64,000 nt of DNA from contig NC_056726.1 of the NCBI RefSeq assembly GCF_019279795.1, forward strand, positions 1,020,578,527 through 1,020,642,526, read 5' to 3'. The position numbers and the translations under genes were made by a program. The DNA comes from Protopterus annectens (taxonomy: Eukaryota > Chordata > Ceratodontiformes > Protopteridae). Position 1 is the first letter of the stretch. Each line of letters opens with the position of its first letter. Shown here piece after piece: positions 31,416 to 52,456 of this stretch. The notes below the pieces were generated by a model. It did no database searches. It worked only from the letters and a program-made list of their open reading frames with translations, and was not told where the DNA came from.

Positions 31416-31812
31416 TTCTCAGGCTTTATCACATACTCCCTTCCACATGCTTAGTTATTCTTCAGCACTGTGCCCGTTGTTGGTTCCTATCAGTCCCTAT
31501 AAATTTAACCAGCTCCCCCAAATCCTCAGACTTTATCATACACTCCCTTCTACATGCTTAGTTATCTCTTAGCACTGTGTCCCTTGTTGGTTCCTGTCAG
31601 TCCCTATAAAGTTACCCAGCTCCCCAAGTCCTTAGACTTTATCAGATACTCCCTTCCACATGCTTAGTTATCTCTCAGCACTGTGTCCATTGTTGGCTCC
31701 TATCAGTTCCTACAAAGTGTACCCAGGTCCCCTACTCCTCAGGCTTTATCGCATGCTCCCTTCCACATTGTTATCCCACAGCACTGGGCCCATTGTTGGT
31801 TCCAATCAGTCT
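31410..31812 (-). repeat. Minisatellite, about 105-bp unit, four copies (right arm)
   Basis: Unit pivots cagcactgtgcccgttg (31460), tagcactgtgtcccttg (31571), cagcactgtgtccattg (31677) and cagcactgggcccattg (31782). The left arm has only three units. Confidence 0.8.
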
Positions 31813-32384
31813 GCCACTCTTCACCTGTTCATATGGTGACAAATGCCCTCTTCTGTCACTGCTGTGTTATATTGATAGGTAGTGACTGATGCACAGCATG
31901 ACTGGTTAGTGCCCTGTACAGCACACCCTAGTGTAGTAATCCATGTGTCTGTTTTAGTCATTGTGTCTGTTCTGGCCTGTAGTTGTGGATCAGACTCCAC
32001 CATTTTGCCAGTGCCATACCATTTTCCATTCATGTTTGCCTGGCACAGTTTTGTACTGTAGCCAGTTCCTCAGGTGGCTCCTCAACTGGCACACCCTTGT
32101 CACTTACTCTGGCTTCTCGGTTCCTCCATTACCAATCTCCTGCCTTAGCTTTCTGCATACTGTTATGTTGTACAGAGTTCCACAGACAGCAGCCATCTTG
32201 CTGCAGGTCTCCTATTTTAAACTGTGACATACTGTTCCTTTAGTCTGAGCATGATTGCCAATATGAGACTGTGACATCATGGGCATGTATTTCATGTTAG
32301 CCATGATCTGTAGGTTGTATACTGTTGTGAACAGCTATGGCTCCAGGGCATATGTGGCATCACCATTTGAATGTTCATGTGGGA

Positions 32385-33125
32385 AATTCATCATCAACCC
32401 CCTTTTCCCATTTTCTACAAGGGGTCAGAGTGTTGTGTCACTTAATGACACTGCTCCTGATTCAGTACCACTCTTCTACCTTCATTGACAGTCATACCTG
32501 ACTAGCACAGGTCTTATCTTATGTAATCCATTTATCTCTTTGCTGGATATCCTTGTTTCCTCTTGCCGTCTTCATGTATCTCTAAATCACCTTCACCCGA
32601 TTGCTGTCTGCTTCCCTGTACATGTGCCTGAACTATTGTAATCTGTTTCTTTCTGATCTTCTCAGTAATTAAAACATCTTGGCTTCTGTTCTGATCTCAT
32701 TACATCAAGTGTCCCATAGTGTGAATTCTATCACCCAGTTCACACACTTCAAGTCCATCACCTTTAGCTTCCTCAACTACTTTGCCTTCACTCCCCAGGT
32801 TTCTCTACTATACAGTAGTACTGATCACACCACTAACATCTTACCTTTCAGCTACTTGGCAGTCTTCTGCCATTAACTATAGCTGCCACTCTGTGCCAAA
32901 TGGCTGCAGCCCCTCTTACTCTAGCTTTGACCTCCTCATTCAGTGTTCCCTTCTTTTTAACCACCCCTCACAAATACAGGAAGCTGTAACTTGTTTTTCC
33001 CTTCTATGTGAATTTACAGGCTCTTCTGATTTCCCGCATTTCCTACAATGACAACTATCTTGCCTGTTGTCAGTTTTATCCAGTACGTATTCCGTTTCGT
33101 ATCCCATTCCCCTATTAATTGCTGA
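32385..33125 (-). pseudogene. C-terminal fragment of the (GAT)n-tailed LINE (right arm)
   Basis: Reverse complement of 10150-10905. The tail side reads ttcatcatcaacccccttttc on the plus strand, closer to the (GAT)n form than the left arm. Confidence 0.55.
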
Positions 33126-33179
33126 AGTTCTTGTTCACTATCTGTTGGTAATGTTACATGCTTTTGGTGTCTTGGAAGG

Positions 33180-35690
33180 TTCAACATGATAGAAACACCT
33201 TTTCACCGGAGGCTTGTGGAGGAAAAGCTCCACAAGATACAGAAAGATAAGTAGCATACATGTGTATATCCATACAGACATTTGGTAGCTTTGTGATAAA
33301 TCATCTGAGTATATGGTAATGAGAAAAAAAAACAACAGAGAGAAAATAAAAACACTGACAAGATAAATGTGGATCGTTAGCTTGCAGACATATTATATTC
33401 ATTGTATAGGTAACACAATGAAATGAAAAATCATTCAAATGTAGAGCTGAATGAGAATTTAGATTAACAAAGTTCAGACCCATAGTATTTTATAATAGTA
33501 GGGCAGTGGTAAACTGAACTTTCAAACAATGTAAAGTTGAGGGTAGTAAGGTACAGTGTGAGTAGCCAGGCAGATGTAATAGCACAGGATAATGGCCAAG
33601 TGGTCATTTTAGAGCAAGTTGGGATAGAATGGATAAGGACAATTCAGGGAGATTAGCCAGGTGTGGTGCATGAGCAATGCCATGAGACCCTTAGCTGTTG
33701 CTTCAACAGTAGCTTGAAATATTTCCTGTCAGTCTGTCTCAGTCAGAAGGGAATGGAATTCCAAATTTTAGAGATGTGACATGAATACACTGAGTCACCT
33801 CCAGTATTGCTTGATATAATTAGGTGCAGTAAGAATTTGTCAGTACAATGAAGAGTCCTAGAGAAGGAGAAAGGTTTGATAATTTTTTTAGTGTTTTGCA
33901 TTTTACATAATGTAAAATGAGACTGTAAACAATGTTTAGTTGTGTGAATATTAGATAGTAAGGCAATTCTAATCAATTAATCTGTTTTAGTACCATGGAT
34001 CGTTGGGATCTATAAGGCATATCACCTACAAATTTAGTTATTTTGTTGTGGCATTTTTCTAGCATGGTTATTTGGAGAATTTGCAGGAAGACAAATATAG
34101 GGGTATCATACAGGAGGGTGGGTAACAGTAGAGTAGTGGCAAAAGTTAGTCTAGTTTGGTCAGTCAAGTGTGGTTTGATTCGATATAAGGTACCAAGGTT
34201 TTGTACATTTGGCTGACAGATTGCTTTATGTAGTGATCACATTTCATAGCATCATCTAACATGATACCTGGGAGCTTGATGTAGCAGGAAGAACTAATGC
34301 TGAAGAGAGGTTTGCCTTTTGAATATTGTTTGGGTGTGAACATAATAAGTTTGGTCTTCATAGAGTTTAATAGTAATTGAGAGTTTCAATGCTGTTGAAG
34401 GATGCCTGCATTTGGGTTTGAAGTTACAGTAGTTTTTTAGCAGTGCAGATGAGTGTAGAATCCTCGGCATACTGGATAATGGAACCACATTTACTTATGT
34501 GCACATTGTTTATGAAAACACTAAATGTCAAGAGACTAAGGGAAGATCACTGAGGTACCACTATGAGTTCTGGGAGAAATGGACAGAAGTCATTTTCTCA
34601 TTTTACAGCTTGAAGTGTATTACTGAGGTAGCTGCTGAACTAGGTGTTGGTAGAAGTTCTAGGGAGGAGAGATTGTTATTGCTATTAAGTTCCCTACATT
34701 CCTGTTACTGTTTATGGTGGTAGCAAAGCTGAGGAGACCTGTTGTACTGTTACGATACTGTTGGACCCTGTGTTGTGTGAAGCTTTGTAAAGAAGTACCA
34801 TTCTCTAGGGGTAAAATATTTTCTGAATTTTAGGGATGTAGCTTTCTGTGATGAACCACTTAATTAGAGGGGAAACTTGGTAAGCTAGTGTGTCTACTGC
34901 AAATTGAATATACTCTGCAGGATGATTGTCGGGGACAAGGGTAGTTGGCTTTTGTTTGAGAAGGTATTTACTGATGGTGGATGTGGAGATGGATTTGAAA
35001 TCATATGTGTTAAGATTATTTGTTGATTGTGGAAGGGTGAGGTGAGCTAAGTGATACAGTTGTTCAAAAGGGAAGTTGCTGTGTTAATAACATTTGTATT
35101 AAATCGGATGGCAGTACAATCCTTAGTGGAGTTAATAGAAGGTGTTGATTGGGAAGTGTGGCCAGGATGGATATGTTTGTTGATGGAAGACCAGAGTAGT
35201 TTGGGGATGTTTTGCTTAGTGAATTGCATGTTTGTAAGATATAATTTTTTTGTCAATTTTAGTCACATGTTTTGCTGCCCTTCAGAGTTGTTTTTAGTTT
35301 TGTTTTTTCTAGCTAACCAGGATGCAGGGTTTACTTTAACTCTTTCGTTTCTTAGTAGGGCATGATCATGTAGAATGAATAGAAATGTATCTTTAAAGTA
35401 TATGACGGTATCATCTGAAGGAGAGTATGGAAGTAGTGCCAGTTAATGTATCTTAAGCTGTCCAGGAAAGCATCTTTAAGAAAAGATATGAGGTTACATA
35501 CTAGATTCTAGTAGTGGTGTTTCACAGGGGAGTTTAGGTGTCTAATTTAAAAGAAAGCAGGTGATCATTTAAAAAGTTAGGGAGGGAACCAGAAGTGAGA
35601 CTACTGACTGGGGAATTTGTGAGTGTCCAGTCAAAGACTGGACAGGGGACCAGAGAAGTAAATATTCTGGGAAGCAATAGCCAGGGAATT
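33180..35690 (-). pseudogene. Old L2-like LINE (right arm)
   Basis: Minus-strand fragments match 7645-10110: GGDSVYSCHISKIWNSIPF (33743-33976), MLEKCHNKITKFVGDMPYRS (33973-34167), TKLIMFTPKQ and YIKLPGIMLDD (34164-34361), with the diverged tail at 33190-33240. Multiple stops. Confidence 0.85.
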
Positions 35691-35691
35691 G

Positions 35692-35755
35692 ATGTGGCTA
35701 GGCTTGTATAGGCCCTAGGGCCGATAGCCTAGTACCAGTTTATGAACCTAGAAGA
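35692..35755 (+). mobile_element. CR1-type 3' tail fragment (right arm)
   Basis: gtggctaggcttgtataggc, cctagggccgatagcctagt, accagtttatgaacctag. Mirrors 7588-7645. Confidence 0.65.
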
Positions 35756-36259
35756 TGCAGCTTTTACTACTGGTTTTACTATATCTAGTAGGAATGAAGA
35801 TGAGTTGAGTGAAACCATATACACTGATAATATTATTGTTGGACTCATTAAATATAGTTTGTCAATATATATTGAAGTACCCTAGTATCAATGCCAGATG
35901 TCCAAAATATTCCGGGCCTCTGTAAATCAACTGCTCAATCCTGGTCATTGTAAGCAACACACTTCTGCATTTAAATCCCACAACAACACAGCAGTACCGC
36001 CAACCTCATTACAATTTGCCAGTCTCACTGACAGTGTCTCATTCCTGCCTACCCCCATCTCCTCTATCAAGAGAATTATACTTAAACAAAAGCCTACATC
36101 CCTATCTCTTGAAAACCTTCCAGCCACATACCTTATGACTACAGATAAGGCAGGGAATCCTATGTTCCTCTTCTATGGAGAAAATGCTACTACATAAAGG
36201 TGGTCCACCACTGAGCTTTCAAATCAAGAGACCAACTGCCTTCCTTCCCTACTTATCCT

Positions 36260-45480
<9,221 letters not shown>

Positions 45481-45529
45481 GGGTTTTACGGGAAGCGGAT
45501 GGTATTAGGAAATATTAAGGGAAAAGCAA

Positions 45530-46120
45530 ATTGAATAAATAAATTAAAGAAAATGAATATGGGGAGATGACATAAGGAAGTGAAAAGAAATTGAAGGAAA
45601 AAGAATAAAGAAGATAAAGGAAATAAGAAAATAAACACAGGAAACAGGCGGCTTGGGAAAGTATAGGGGGAAACTATATAAGAAGGAGAAGAAGAAAGAG
45701 AGGAAGACAGCAAGAAAAAAGAATAGGAAGAAAATTGAGAGAGTAAAAGAAAAAGACAAGAAAGAACAAATAATAATGAAAAACTATAATGGAAAATGTG
45801 AGGGAAAAAAGAATGACAAATTGGAAATTAATGAAGTTAAAGATAAGGGAGAGTAAAAATAAGTAGAAAAAATGGAAGGGAAAGGAGAAAACAGGGAAAA
45901 ATAGAGGGAGATGAAAGAAATACAGATACAAAGGTAAGAACGATGAAAAAGAAAACCAAACAATAAAGAAACATTATGGTAAAGAAAATTAAAACAAAAA
46001 TAAGAGGAAAGTGAAAAATACAAAAGAAAGAAAAGAATGAAACATAAAAAGAAATAGAAAAGGGCAGAAAGGAAAAAGAAAAAACTGGAATCTAAAGAAT
46101 GTTGGAGAAAGTAAAACAAA
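45530..46120 (+). repeat. Purine-rich (GA) tract
   Basis: About 600 bases of nearly pure A/G on the plus strand (for example gaaaaagaataaagaagata, agaaggagaagaagaaagag). The Phe/Ser/Leu-rich minus-strand frames across it are composition effects. Purine bias also marks much of 43800-45060, but that part lies in unreliable sequence. Confidence 0.8.
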
Positions 46121-46539
46121 AATAGAGTAATTCATTAGAGATTATCATTTATGAAGTGCCTTTATATAAAAGGTATATGTGGAAAGTATACAAATTTCTT
46201 TTGAAATAATTTAATGCTAAATAATACTATTTGATATGTCTTATTTGTAACTTCTCCATTGTGCAGATTATTTTTCATTGGAGAGCTCTGACTTTGCTGA
46301 ATATTAATCTGTTCTTCCGTAAAGGTTTTAGATTGGATTTTGTTTTATTGGGATAGTCTTGTGGGGCTTTTACTTTTAGGCTACACATTTGAATAATTCC
46401 ATATATAGAGCTGTAGTTATTACACATTTCTTTTTTAATAAATGTTTTGCTATGGTTGAAACATTTTATCTTATTCATCAATCACATGCTAGAGGAATAT
46501 CATTGCACTGTTTATCTATTCTCAGATTTTTTAAAAACT

Positions 46540-46625
46540 CATGGATTCTCTCTAATCTTTTGCTATGGACTTGTATATCTTTAAATGTTAATGGATTAAA
46601 CAATCCAAAAGAGGGTGCTTATTAA
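46540..46625 (+). pseudogene. Tx1/L1-like LINE, endonuclease N-terminus
   Basis: The plus strand reads ISLNVNGLNNPKEGAY, the start of an L1/Tx1-type apurinic endonuclease (LNVNGLN block). It is cut off at about 46625 where a minus-strand Penelope-like fragment begins, and resumes near 47860. Confidence 0.6.
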
Positions 46626-46639
46626 AATATCATAATACA

Positions 46640-47460
46640 AATATATATAACACTCAGTAGGCAAAAAATTAAGAAAATAAAGGACCGTACACCCACAATA
46701 AAGGAACAGTTCACACCAACACTTGAAAAAGAGCATTTTTAATATAAATTATTAAGCATTTTCATTTCACTCCAGGAAACTTTATCAGAATAAAATATTA
46801 TTGACTTACAAAGACCTTAAATAATCAAACAATTAATTTTGTTGGTTAGAAACCAAATCCAAAATTCACATTGATTGGTTAAAAATGCTCTCTATTCCTC
46901 ATTAAAAACTTGAAGTCAAATTTCCTTCCCCCTAGCAGTTATATCAAACTATTCATTTAAATCTTCTACTAGTATTATGCATTTTATAACAAAGCTCTTA
47001 ACTGCAGAGCTGGTAAAATGGAAACATGGTTATTTAAACTGGGACTGGAACAAGCATCTCAGTTAAGTTGCCATATAAGCTCCCAATACTCTAACTTATT
47101 TTCCCAATCATCCCCCCTTTCAAAAGATTTAAATAGTTTAATAACCCAAAATGTATAGTTTGCTTCATAGCATACATTCATGTGTCTGAACAAAGCATTG
47201 GTTTCCTTTTTCCTACTAATATCATAAGGTGTTCATATATTCTTTGTTTTAGACACCATTCAGTTTTCCCAAAGTAATATGCATAACATGGCGAACAATA
47301 CGCCAAATATATCACACCCTTCGAATAACAATTATCGTGACCATCGGTAGGGATACACCTTTCAATACTAGGCAAATATAATTTTGCTACATTAACAATC
47401 ATAAAACATTGTGTAGTTTCCACACCTAAAGGTTCATTTTCTACTCTTCAATTTCCAATA
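46640..47460 (-). pseudogene. Penelope-like element 3' part with GIY-YIG endonuclease
   Basis: The minus strand reads GVIYLAYCSPCYAYYFGKTE then WCLKQRIYEHLMI (47178-47423). This is the GIY-YIG domain of Penelope-like retroelements: first Tyr of the GIY-equivalent, the C..C pair, the Y-GKT box, and R-I-EH. After a frameshift, a segment FERGDDWENKLEYWELIWQL matches the usual C-terminal RGGD...E..WI pattern. The reverse transcriptase is missing (5' truncated), and about 0.4 kb of 3' UTR follows to 46640. Inactive. Confidence 0.8.
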
Positions 47461-47464
47461 CTTG

Positions 47465-47855
47465 TGATGAACTGATCATAATACAAATAAAGCACAAATA
47501 GTTTTTCTTCAATAAACCCATTTTAAACATAAGGACACATATATCTGGAATCCAAATCAGTATATTGCTTTAGCTCAATCAACCTTTAAAAGCAAAAGAA
47601 GAGGGTTATAATCATATGGAAAAATAGCATATTAACACTTCAAATTATTGGTAAGTTTAAAGATCAAGACATTTTAATAGCGTTTGTGGTTATAAGATAC
47701 AATAACTGTCTACAGACCTTAACTAATTTATACAAGTTTCCAGTGATTAGTGTGAGATTGTCTAGCAAACTTCTGAATATCATTCTTAAAAATGCAAAAG
47801 GTAATCTAATAGTAATAAGTGATTGTAATTGCTTGCTATAATACACATATTAGTG
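47465..47855. other. Unassigned AT-rich stretch
   Basis: Between the Penelope-like fragment and the resumed Tx1-like LINE. No motif recognised; it may be part of either. Confidence 0.35.
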
Positions 47856-47859
47856 CTCA

Positions 47860-48505
47860 ATGAAAATTAAGACTAACTCCTTTTTCTAATGCATTCAACA
47901 ATTGGATTGAACTTCTTTATCTGAAAGACACATTTTAATGAAGGAGGAGAAATCCTTGGACTTCACTCATTACTCAAATATGGTACACAAACTAGAGATG
48001 ATAATTTCAACTTCACATTATATTATATCTAAAATATTAAGCTTTCGTATAATCCCTTGCCTTTTCTTGGACCATAATGCCCCTAATTTAAAAATTGATA
48101 CAGACTTTAAAAGAACATCACTGATGAACATATCCCTTTTTTACACTACTAAAAGAATGGGATAAGAAGATATTAGATACACAATCTAAATTACAAGAAG
48201 CTAAATATAAGTTTAAAAAGTTGAGGAAATTATAACAAGAATACATTTTAAATAAATATTCTGAAGTTTTAATGCTGAAGATGTCCATAATTTTAGAAAA
48301 ATTGAAAATATCTTCATGTGTTATATCAGCTAAGTATATGCATAATTTGTCAAAAAGAATGAAAACATAATCTAAAAACAATCACATACTGGAAATAAGC
48401 AATCCCAGAAATACCAATGTTTTTACAACTATAAGAGACATTATAGAAGCATTTAGACAGCATTATTTATCTTTAAATAAAGGAATAACTAATGATCAAC
48501 AATGA
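47860..48505 (+). pseudogene. Tx1/L1-like LINE, endonuclease C-terminus and linker
   Basis: Plus-strand frames with stops: EEKSLDFTHYSNMVHKLEMI then the IIPCLFLDHNAPNLKI segment (the SDH-type end of the endonuclease, with Asp-His present). They continue through a basic helical linker to IRDIIEAFRQHYLSLNKG, like the segment before the L1/Tx1 reverse transcriptase. It is broken by frameshifts and ends at 48505 next to a (GAT)n-tailed LINE. Confidence 0.6.
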
Positions 48506-48514
48506 AGATTATCA

Positions 48515-48962
48515 TCACCATTATCATCAACCCCCCTTTTCCCATTCTCTGTATAGGGTTGTGTTGTATTATCATCTCTCTCAATTCAATGCCATGCCCC
48601 TGCCTTCTTCAACACCCATGCCTTGAATGTCTGAGATCTTCTTAAAAGCAATCCATCTACCACTTTGTTTGATGCGTTCATTTCTTCTTGCCTTATTCCT
48701 ATCTGTCCCAAATTTTCTTCACCAGGTTGTCTTCTGCTCTTCTGCATATATGTGTGAACCACTGTAATCTATTTTCTTTGAACTTTTCTGCAATTGGAGC
48801 TACTTTGGCTTTTTCACTTATGTCCTCATTTCTTCATCTGTCGTACAGTGTGCATCCTATAACCCATCTCACCCACATCTTTTCCATAACCTCTAGCTTT
48901 CTCATCTGCTCTGCCTTTACTCCCCAGTTTTCTGTACTATACAGTAGTACTGGCCATACCAC
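48515..48962 (-). pseudogene. C-terminal fragment of the (GAT)n-tailed LINE
   Basis: On the minus strand: VLLYSTENWGVKAEQMRKLE then VMEKMWVRWVIGCTLYD, WFTHICRRAED, and a basic KKK-TKW-MDCF segment. The tail gaatgggaaaaggggggttg is followed by atgataatggtgatgataat, giving this family's (GAT)n-like 3' end. It is the same family as 10150-10905. It is 5' truncated where a CR1 3' tail abuts at 48965. Confidence 0.6.
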
Positions 48963-48964
48963 TA

Positions 48965-50055
48965 TTTCATAGTTTCATAGTTTAGTACTAGGCTATCTGC
49001 CCTGGGGCATTTATAAGCCTAGCCATAGTGATGTGGCTTTTGCCACCCCATGTAATGGTACAAAAGTGTACAGAAATATATTTAGAATACTGTGCCTCTG
49101 TCTAGTAGTGACACAGTGAAGACCCCCTTACATAATAGAATTAGTTTACTGTGCCTCTGTCTAGTAGTGACACAGAGATGACCCCCGGGGTAAACCTATG
49201 ATCTCCTATCCACTCGTCAAGATTTCTCTTGAAGAGAGTCAGTGAGGGGCTCTGCCTAACATGAACTGGGATTCTGTTCCAGAGTATGGGAAGCCTCTGG
49301 GTTATGAATCTGTCCCTCCAGCATGTCCTATTCATATTTGTGCTGAGGTTTAAATCTTTAGCTCTCGTGGTTCTGATGGATTTGGATTTTTTGAGGTGGA
49401 GCATGTCCATCAATTCCTGATTGGACATGGCCTTGTACGTCAGGCACAGATCACCTCTGAGTAGGTGGTATGCTACTGAATAGAGCTGGAGTTTCTTTAG
49501 TCTGGCAGCATATGACATATGTTGGAGACCCTTGATCCTCTTGCTGAAGTACTTTTACTTTTGGGGTCTCTCCAGCTGTTGCAAGTGCCGGGTGAGGTAC
49601 ATACCAAATGGGGCATTGTACTCAATCATGGGCCTGATAAGGGAGGAGTATAGGGGTACAATGACCTCCTTTGATCTGGATGTGAATCCCTTCATGATAA
49701 GGTGGGCAAGGTAGAAAGTCTTTCTAACCACTTTGGCAACGTGGGTGTCAAATGAGAGGTCACTATCGACTTGGGTCCCCAGGTCTCTGATTACGTTTTC
49801 CGTACTCAGTGGGTTACTGTCTATGCGATAATTTGTGGGTACTTTGTTTTTCTCAAAGCGGATGACTATACATTTTTTGGCATTTAGTTTAAGGCCATGA
49901 CTCCGGCACCAGTTGTCCGTTTCAGTGAGGCCTTTCTGTAGGATGTATGTGTCAGCTGGTGTATCGACTATGGCGCCTAGTTTGCAGTCATCTGCGAACT
50001 TTGTCAGCCACAACCCTCCCATGTTTGCTTTCACATCTGAGTGGCTTCTTTTCAC
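48965..50055 (-). pseudogene. CR1 LINE, C-terminal third with complete 3' tail
   Basis: The minus strand reads LWLTKFADDCKLGAIVD (RT catalytic FADD), GLKLNAKKC, VIRDLGTQVDSDLSFDTHV, PLYSSLIRPMIEYNAPF and LTRHLQQLERPQK (49555-50055). A frameshift follows near 49540, then LQLYSVAYHLLRGDLCLTYK, TCWRDRFITQRLPILWNRIP and a stop (49141-49518). The 3' UTR ends ggctaggcttataaatgccc, cagggcagatagcctagtac, taaactatgaaactatgaaa. This tail is the reference for the SINEs described above. It is 5' truncated at a DIRS element. Confidence 0.92.
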
Positions 50056-50059
50056 ACAA

Positions 50060-50840
50060 TGGTCCTTCTAGGAATTACCCATGTCTCACATGATGCTAAT
50101 TACAGAATCTTGCAAAAGACACCTTTCCTGGTGGATGGTCTCCCCACTAGTTACTCAGGGTAGACCTTTCATGGAACCCCATCCGGACACCACAGTGACC
50201 ACGGACCCTGATAGGGTGAGGGGGCCTTATCCAGGGAAGACAGTCCAAGGCACTTGGCAACCTCACGAGTACCACTTGCACATCAACATCCTGGAGATGA
50301 GAGCAGTGCTCCTAGCACTGCAAGCTCTTCAAGACTCTCTCCCTGTAGGAACAATTGCAATACAGACAGACAATATGTCAGTGGTTTGGTACATCAACAA
50401 ACATCAACAAACAGGGCAGAACCAGGTCTTACCCCTTGTGCCGAGAGGCCCTCAGACTGTGGCAATGGACAATTTCCTCCCAATGTTTTCTGACAGCAAC
50501 ACATATCCCTGGGACATCCAACATAATAGCGGATAGGCTCAGCAGGGCTATCCTCATGCCTCACGAGTGGTCTCTGAAACAGGAAATTGTGGATCTTATT
50601 TTCCGCAAATGGGCCAGCCTTGCTGCAATCTCTTTGCCATACCCCTCAACAACAAATGCAGCAGCTACTTCTCCCTTATTCCTCCTCCAGGTCAGACATC
50701 CAGGGATGCTCTAGTCCATGATTTGCCTCAGGGACTCCTTTATGCATTTCCCCCCTTTCCCCTAACTCCAAAAGTCATTCAGAAAGCAAAATCATTGGGT
50801 TGCAAGATGATTCTCATTGCCCCCTATTGGCATTGACAGA
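50060..50840 (+). pseudogene. DIRS element: RT/RNase H C-terminal part, frameshifted
   Basis: Three overlapping plus-strand frames together give DIRS-type RNase H: TWQPHEYHLHINILEMRAV, AIQTDNMSVVWYINKHQQTG, THIPGTSNIIADRLSR, HEWSLKQEIVDLIFRKWG-like, a SSYFSLIPPPGQ-type segment and a KAKSLGCKMILIAPYWH block. Catalytic Glu (LEMRA) and Asp (TDN) are present, while the GWGAH-type segment is damaged. At least three frameshifts. It is 5' truncated at the CR1 boundary (50055). Confidence 0.88.
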
Positions 50841-50965
50841 TTTAGTTTCCGTTCCTACACCCCCACCTTCTACCCCAGCCTTGGATTCTGGACCCCAGTA
50901 CCAGACCTCTTGATTCATCAATCAGGCAGGCTACACCAATCCCTTCAATCTCTCAAGCTCACAGC

Positions 50966-51988
50966 TTGGTTACTCCACTTCCAATCCTAGCCAGGCTCCC
51001 CAATGTTTCCCCAGCAGTGCGTGATATTATTGTTTCCTCCCAAAAGACAAATACAAGGAAAGTCTATGCTAGCAAATGGAAAAGATTCTCTTTCTGGGCA
51101 GAATCCAGGAATTTAGATCCTTTTACAGCTCCTGTACATGAGATTTTGGATTTCTTAGCAGAACTGTTTCATTCTGGTGCAGCGGCTGCTACCATCAGAG
51201 TACAACTAGCTGTCATTTCAAATTTTCATGTCAGAGTTTCTAACTTCAGCATAATGTCTCACAAACTCTGTAAGGCCTTCATGAGAGGTACATCTATACT
51301 TAGATCCCCAGTGAAAGATCCCCTTCCACCTTGGGATCTCAGTTTGGTTCTGGCCTCCTTGATACTGCCACTCTTTGAACTAGCAGCATCATGTTCCTTG
51401 AAATTTCTCTCTTGGAAAACTCTTTTCTTAGTTGCTATTTCTTCAGTCAGACTTGTTTCAGAACTTCATGCACTATGTGTTCGTGTTCCATACCTAGTTT
51501 TTTACAAAGACAGAGGTTCTCTGAGAACCAATCCATCTTTCCTACCTAAAGTTTGTTCAGAACACAATTTGTATCAATCCATTGAACTTCCTGTCTTTTT
51601 TACTAAACATTTCAACAAGGCAGGATACAGATTACACCAATTGGATGTGCATAGGCAACTGTGTTTCTATCTCCATAGAACTAAAGAGATGAGAAAATCG
51701 GATCAGTTATTCCTTTCATTTGCTAACAAACAAGGCCCTCCAGTTTCTAAAGTAACATTGTCAAAATGGTTATCAGACACCATAGTCCATACCTACCATT
51801 TGCAACAAAAAGATCTTCCAACAAAACCCAAAGGTCATTCAACCAGCTCAGTAGCTACTTCAGTGAGCGGATCCTCATACATTAATTTCTCATTACAAAG
51901 TAGATGTGGTCTCCCAGGGCAGGGCTTCCTTTGGTGCCACAGTTCTGAAGAGTCTGTTCCAATGAGCCACCCAGGATTGAGGTGCTAG
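50966..51988 (+). pseudogene. DIRS tyrosine recombinase, catalytic Arg II lost
   Basis: A 340-codon frame. Residues 20-110 form the N-terminal SAM-like core-binding region (TNTRKVYASKWKRFSFWAES, HEILDFLAELFHSGAAAATI). The catalytic domain follows: Arg 162 in SVRLVSELHAL, then DQLFLSF and SKVTLSKWLSD. The box normally HSTR reads HSTS (codon AGC at 51845-51847), so the second catalytic Arg is Ser. The expected segment with the nucleophilic Tyr is replaced after residue 300 by unrelated sequence, due to a frameshift or rearrangement. The recombinase would be inactive. It belongs with the RNase H piece upstream. Confidence 0.9.
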
Positions 51989-52014
51989 GGACGCTGTCCC
52001 ATCCAGCAAGAATG

Positions 52015-52456
52015 AAGGTGAGATTGGACAACTTAACATAAAGAAGTTATTTACCTACCATAATGTTCCATGTTAGTTGTTCTTCATCTCACCTTCCTTC
52101 TTGTGTTCCTCCCTCCTTCCCCGAGAATTGAAAGGAGTTTCTCAATGGTTTCACTGGCAAATTTGTTTTATTAGTTGCTTCCCAAGCAAACCATGACAAT
52201 TAACTGTATATCCAGGTTTATTAATGGATTATCTTCTATAATTGTTCTAGTGTGAGCTATCTCAAAAGAGATCTGGGTAGCTGATGCTGGGCATTCTGGG
52301 ATAAGGGGAAGCCTCAAGCCAGTAAAGAGCTCTCAAGCTATAGTAAGTGGCCGAGTCAGAGTTGAGGATCGGCTCCGAACCCATTAAGCAAGAAGGAAGG
52401 TGAGATGAAGGACAACTAATATGGAACATTATGGTAGGAACATAACTTCTTTTTAC
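52015..52456 (+). repeat. DIRS 3' terminal region with inverted repeat
   Basis: After the recombinase the sequence gctgtcccatccagcaagaa leads into an inverted repeat. About 70 bases at 52032-52104 (cataaagaagttatttacct, accataatgttccatgttag, ttcatctcaccttccttctt) return reverse-complemented at 52389-52455 with few mismatches. Terminal and internal inverted repeats of this kind are characteristic of DIRS elements. The 5' terminal repeat is not present because the element is 5' truncated. Confidence 0.8.

Noticed and set aside
45486-46119. Phe/Leu-rich minus-strand frames as membrane proteins
   Set aside because: They are the pyrimidine strand of a purine-rich tract.
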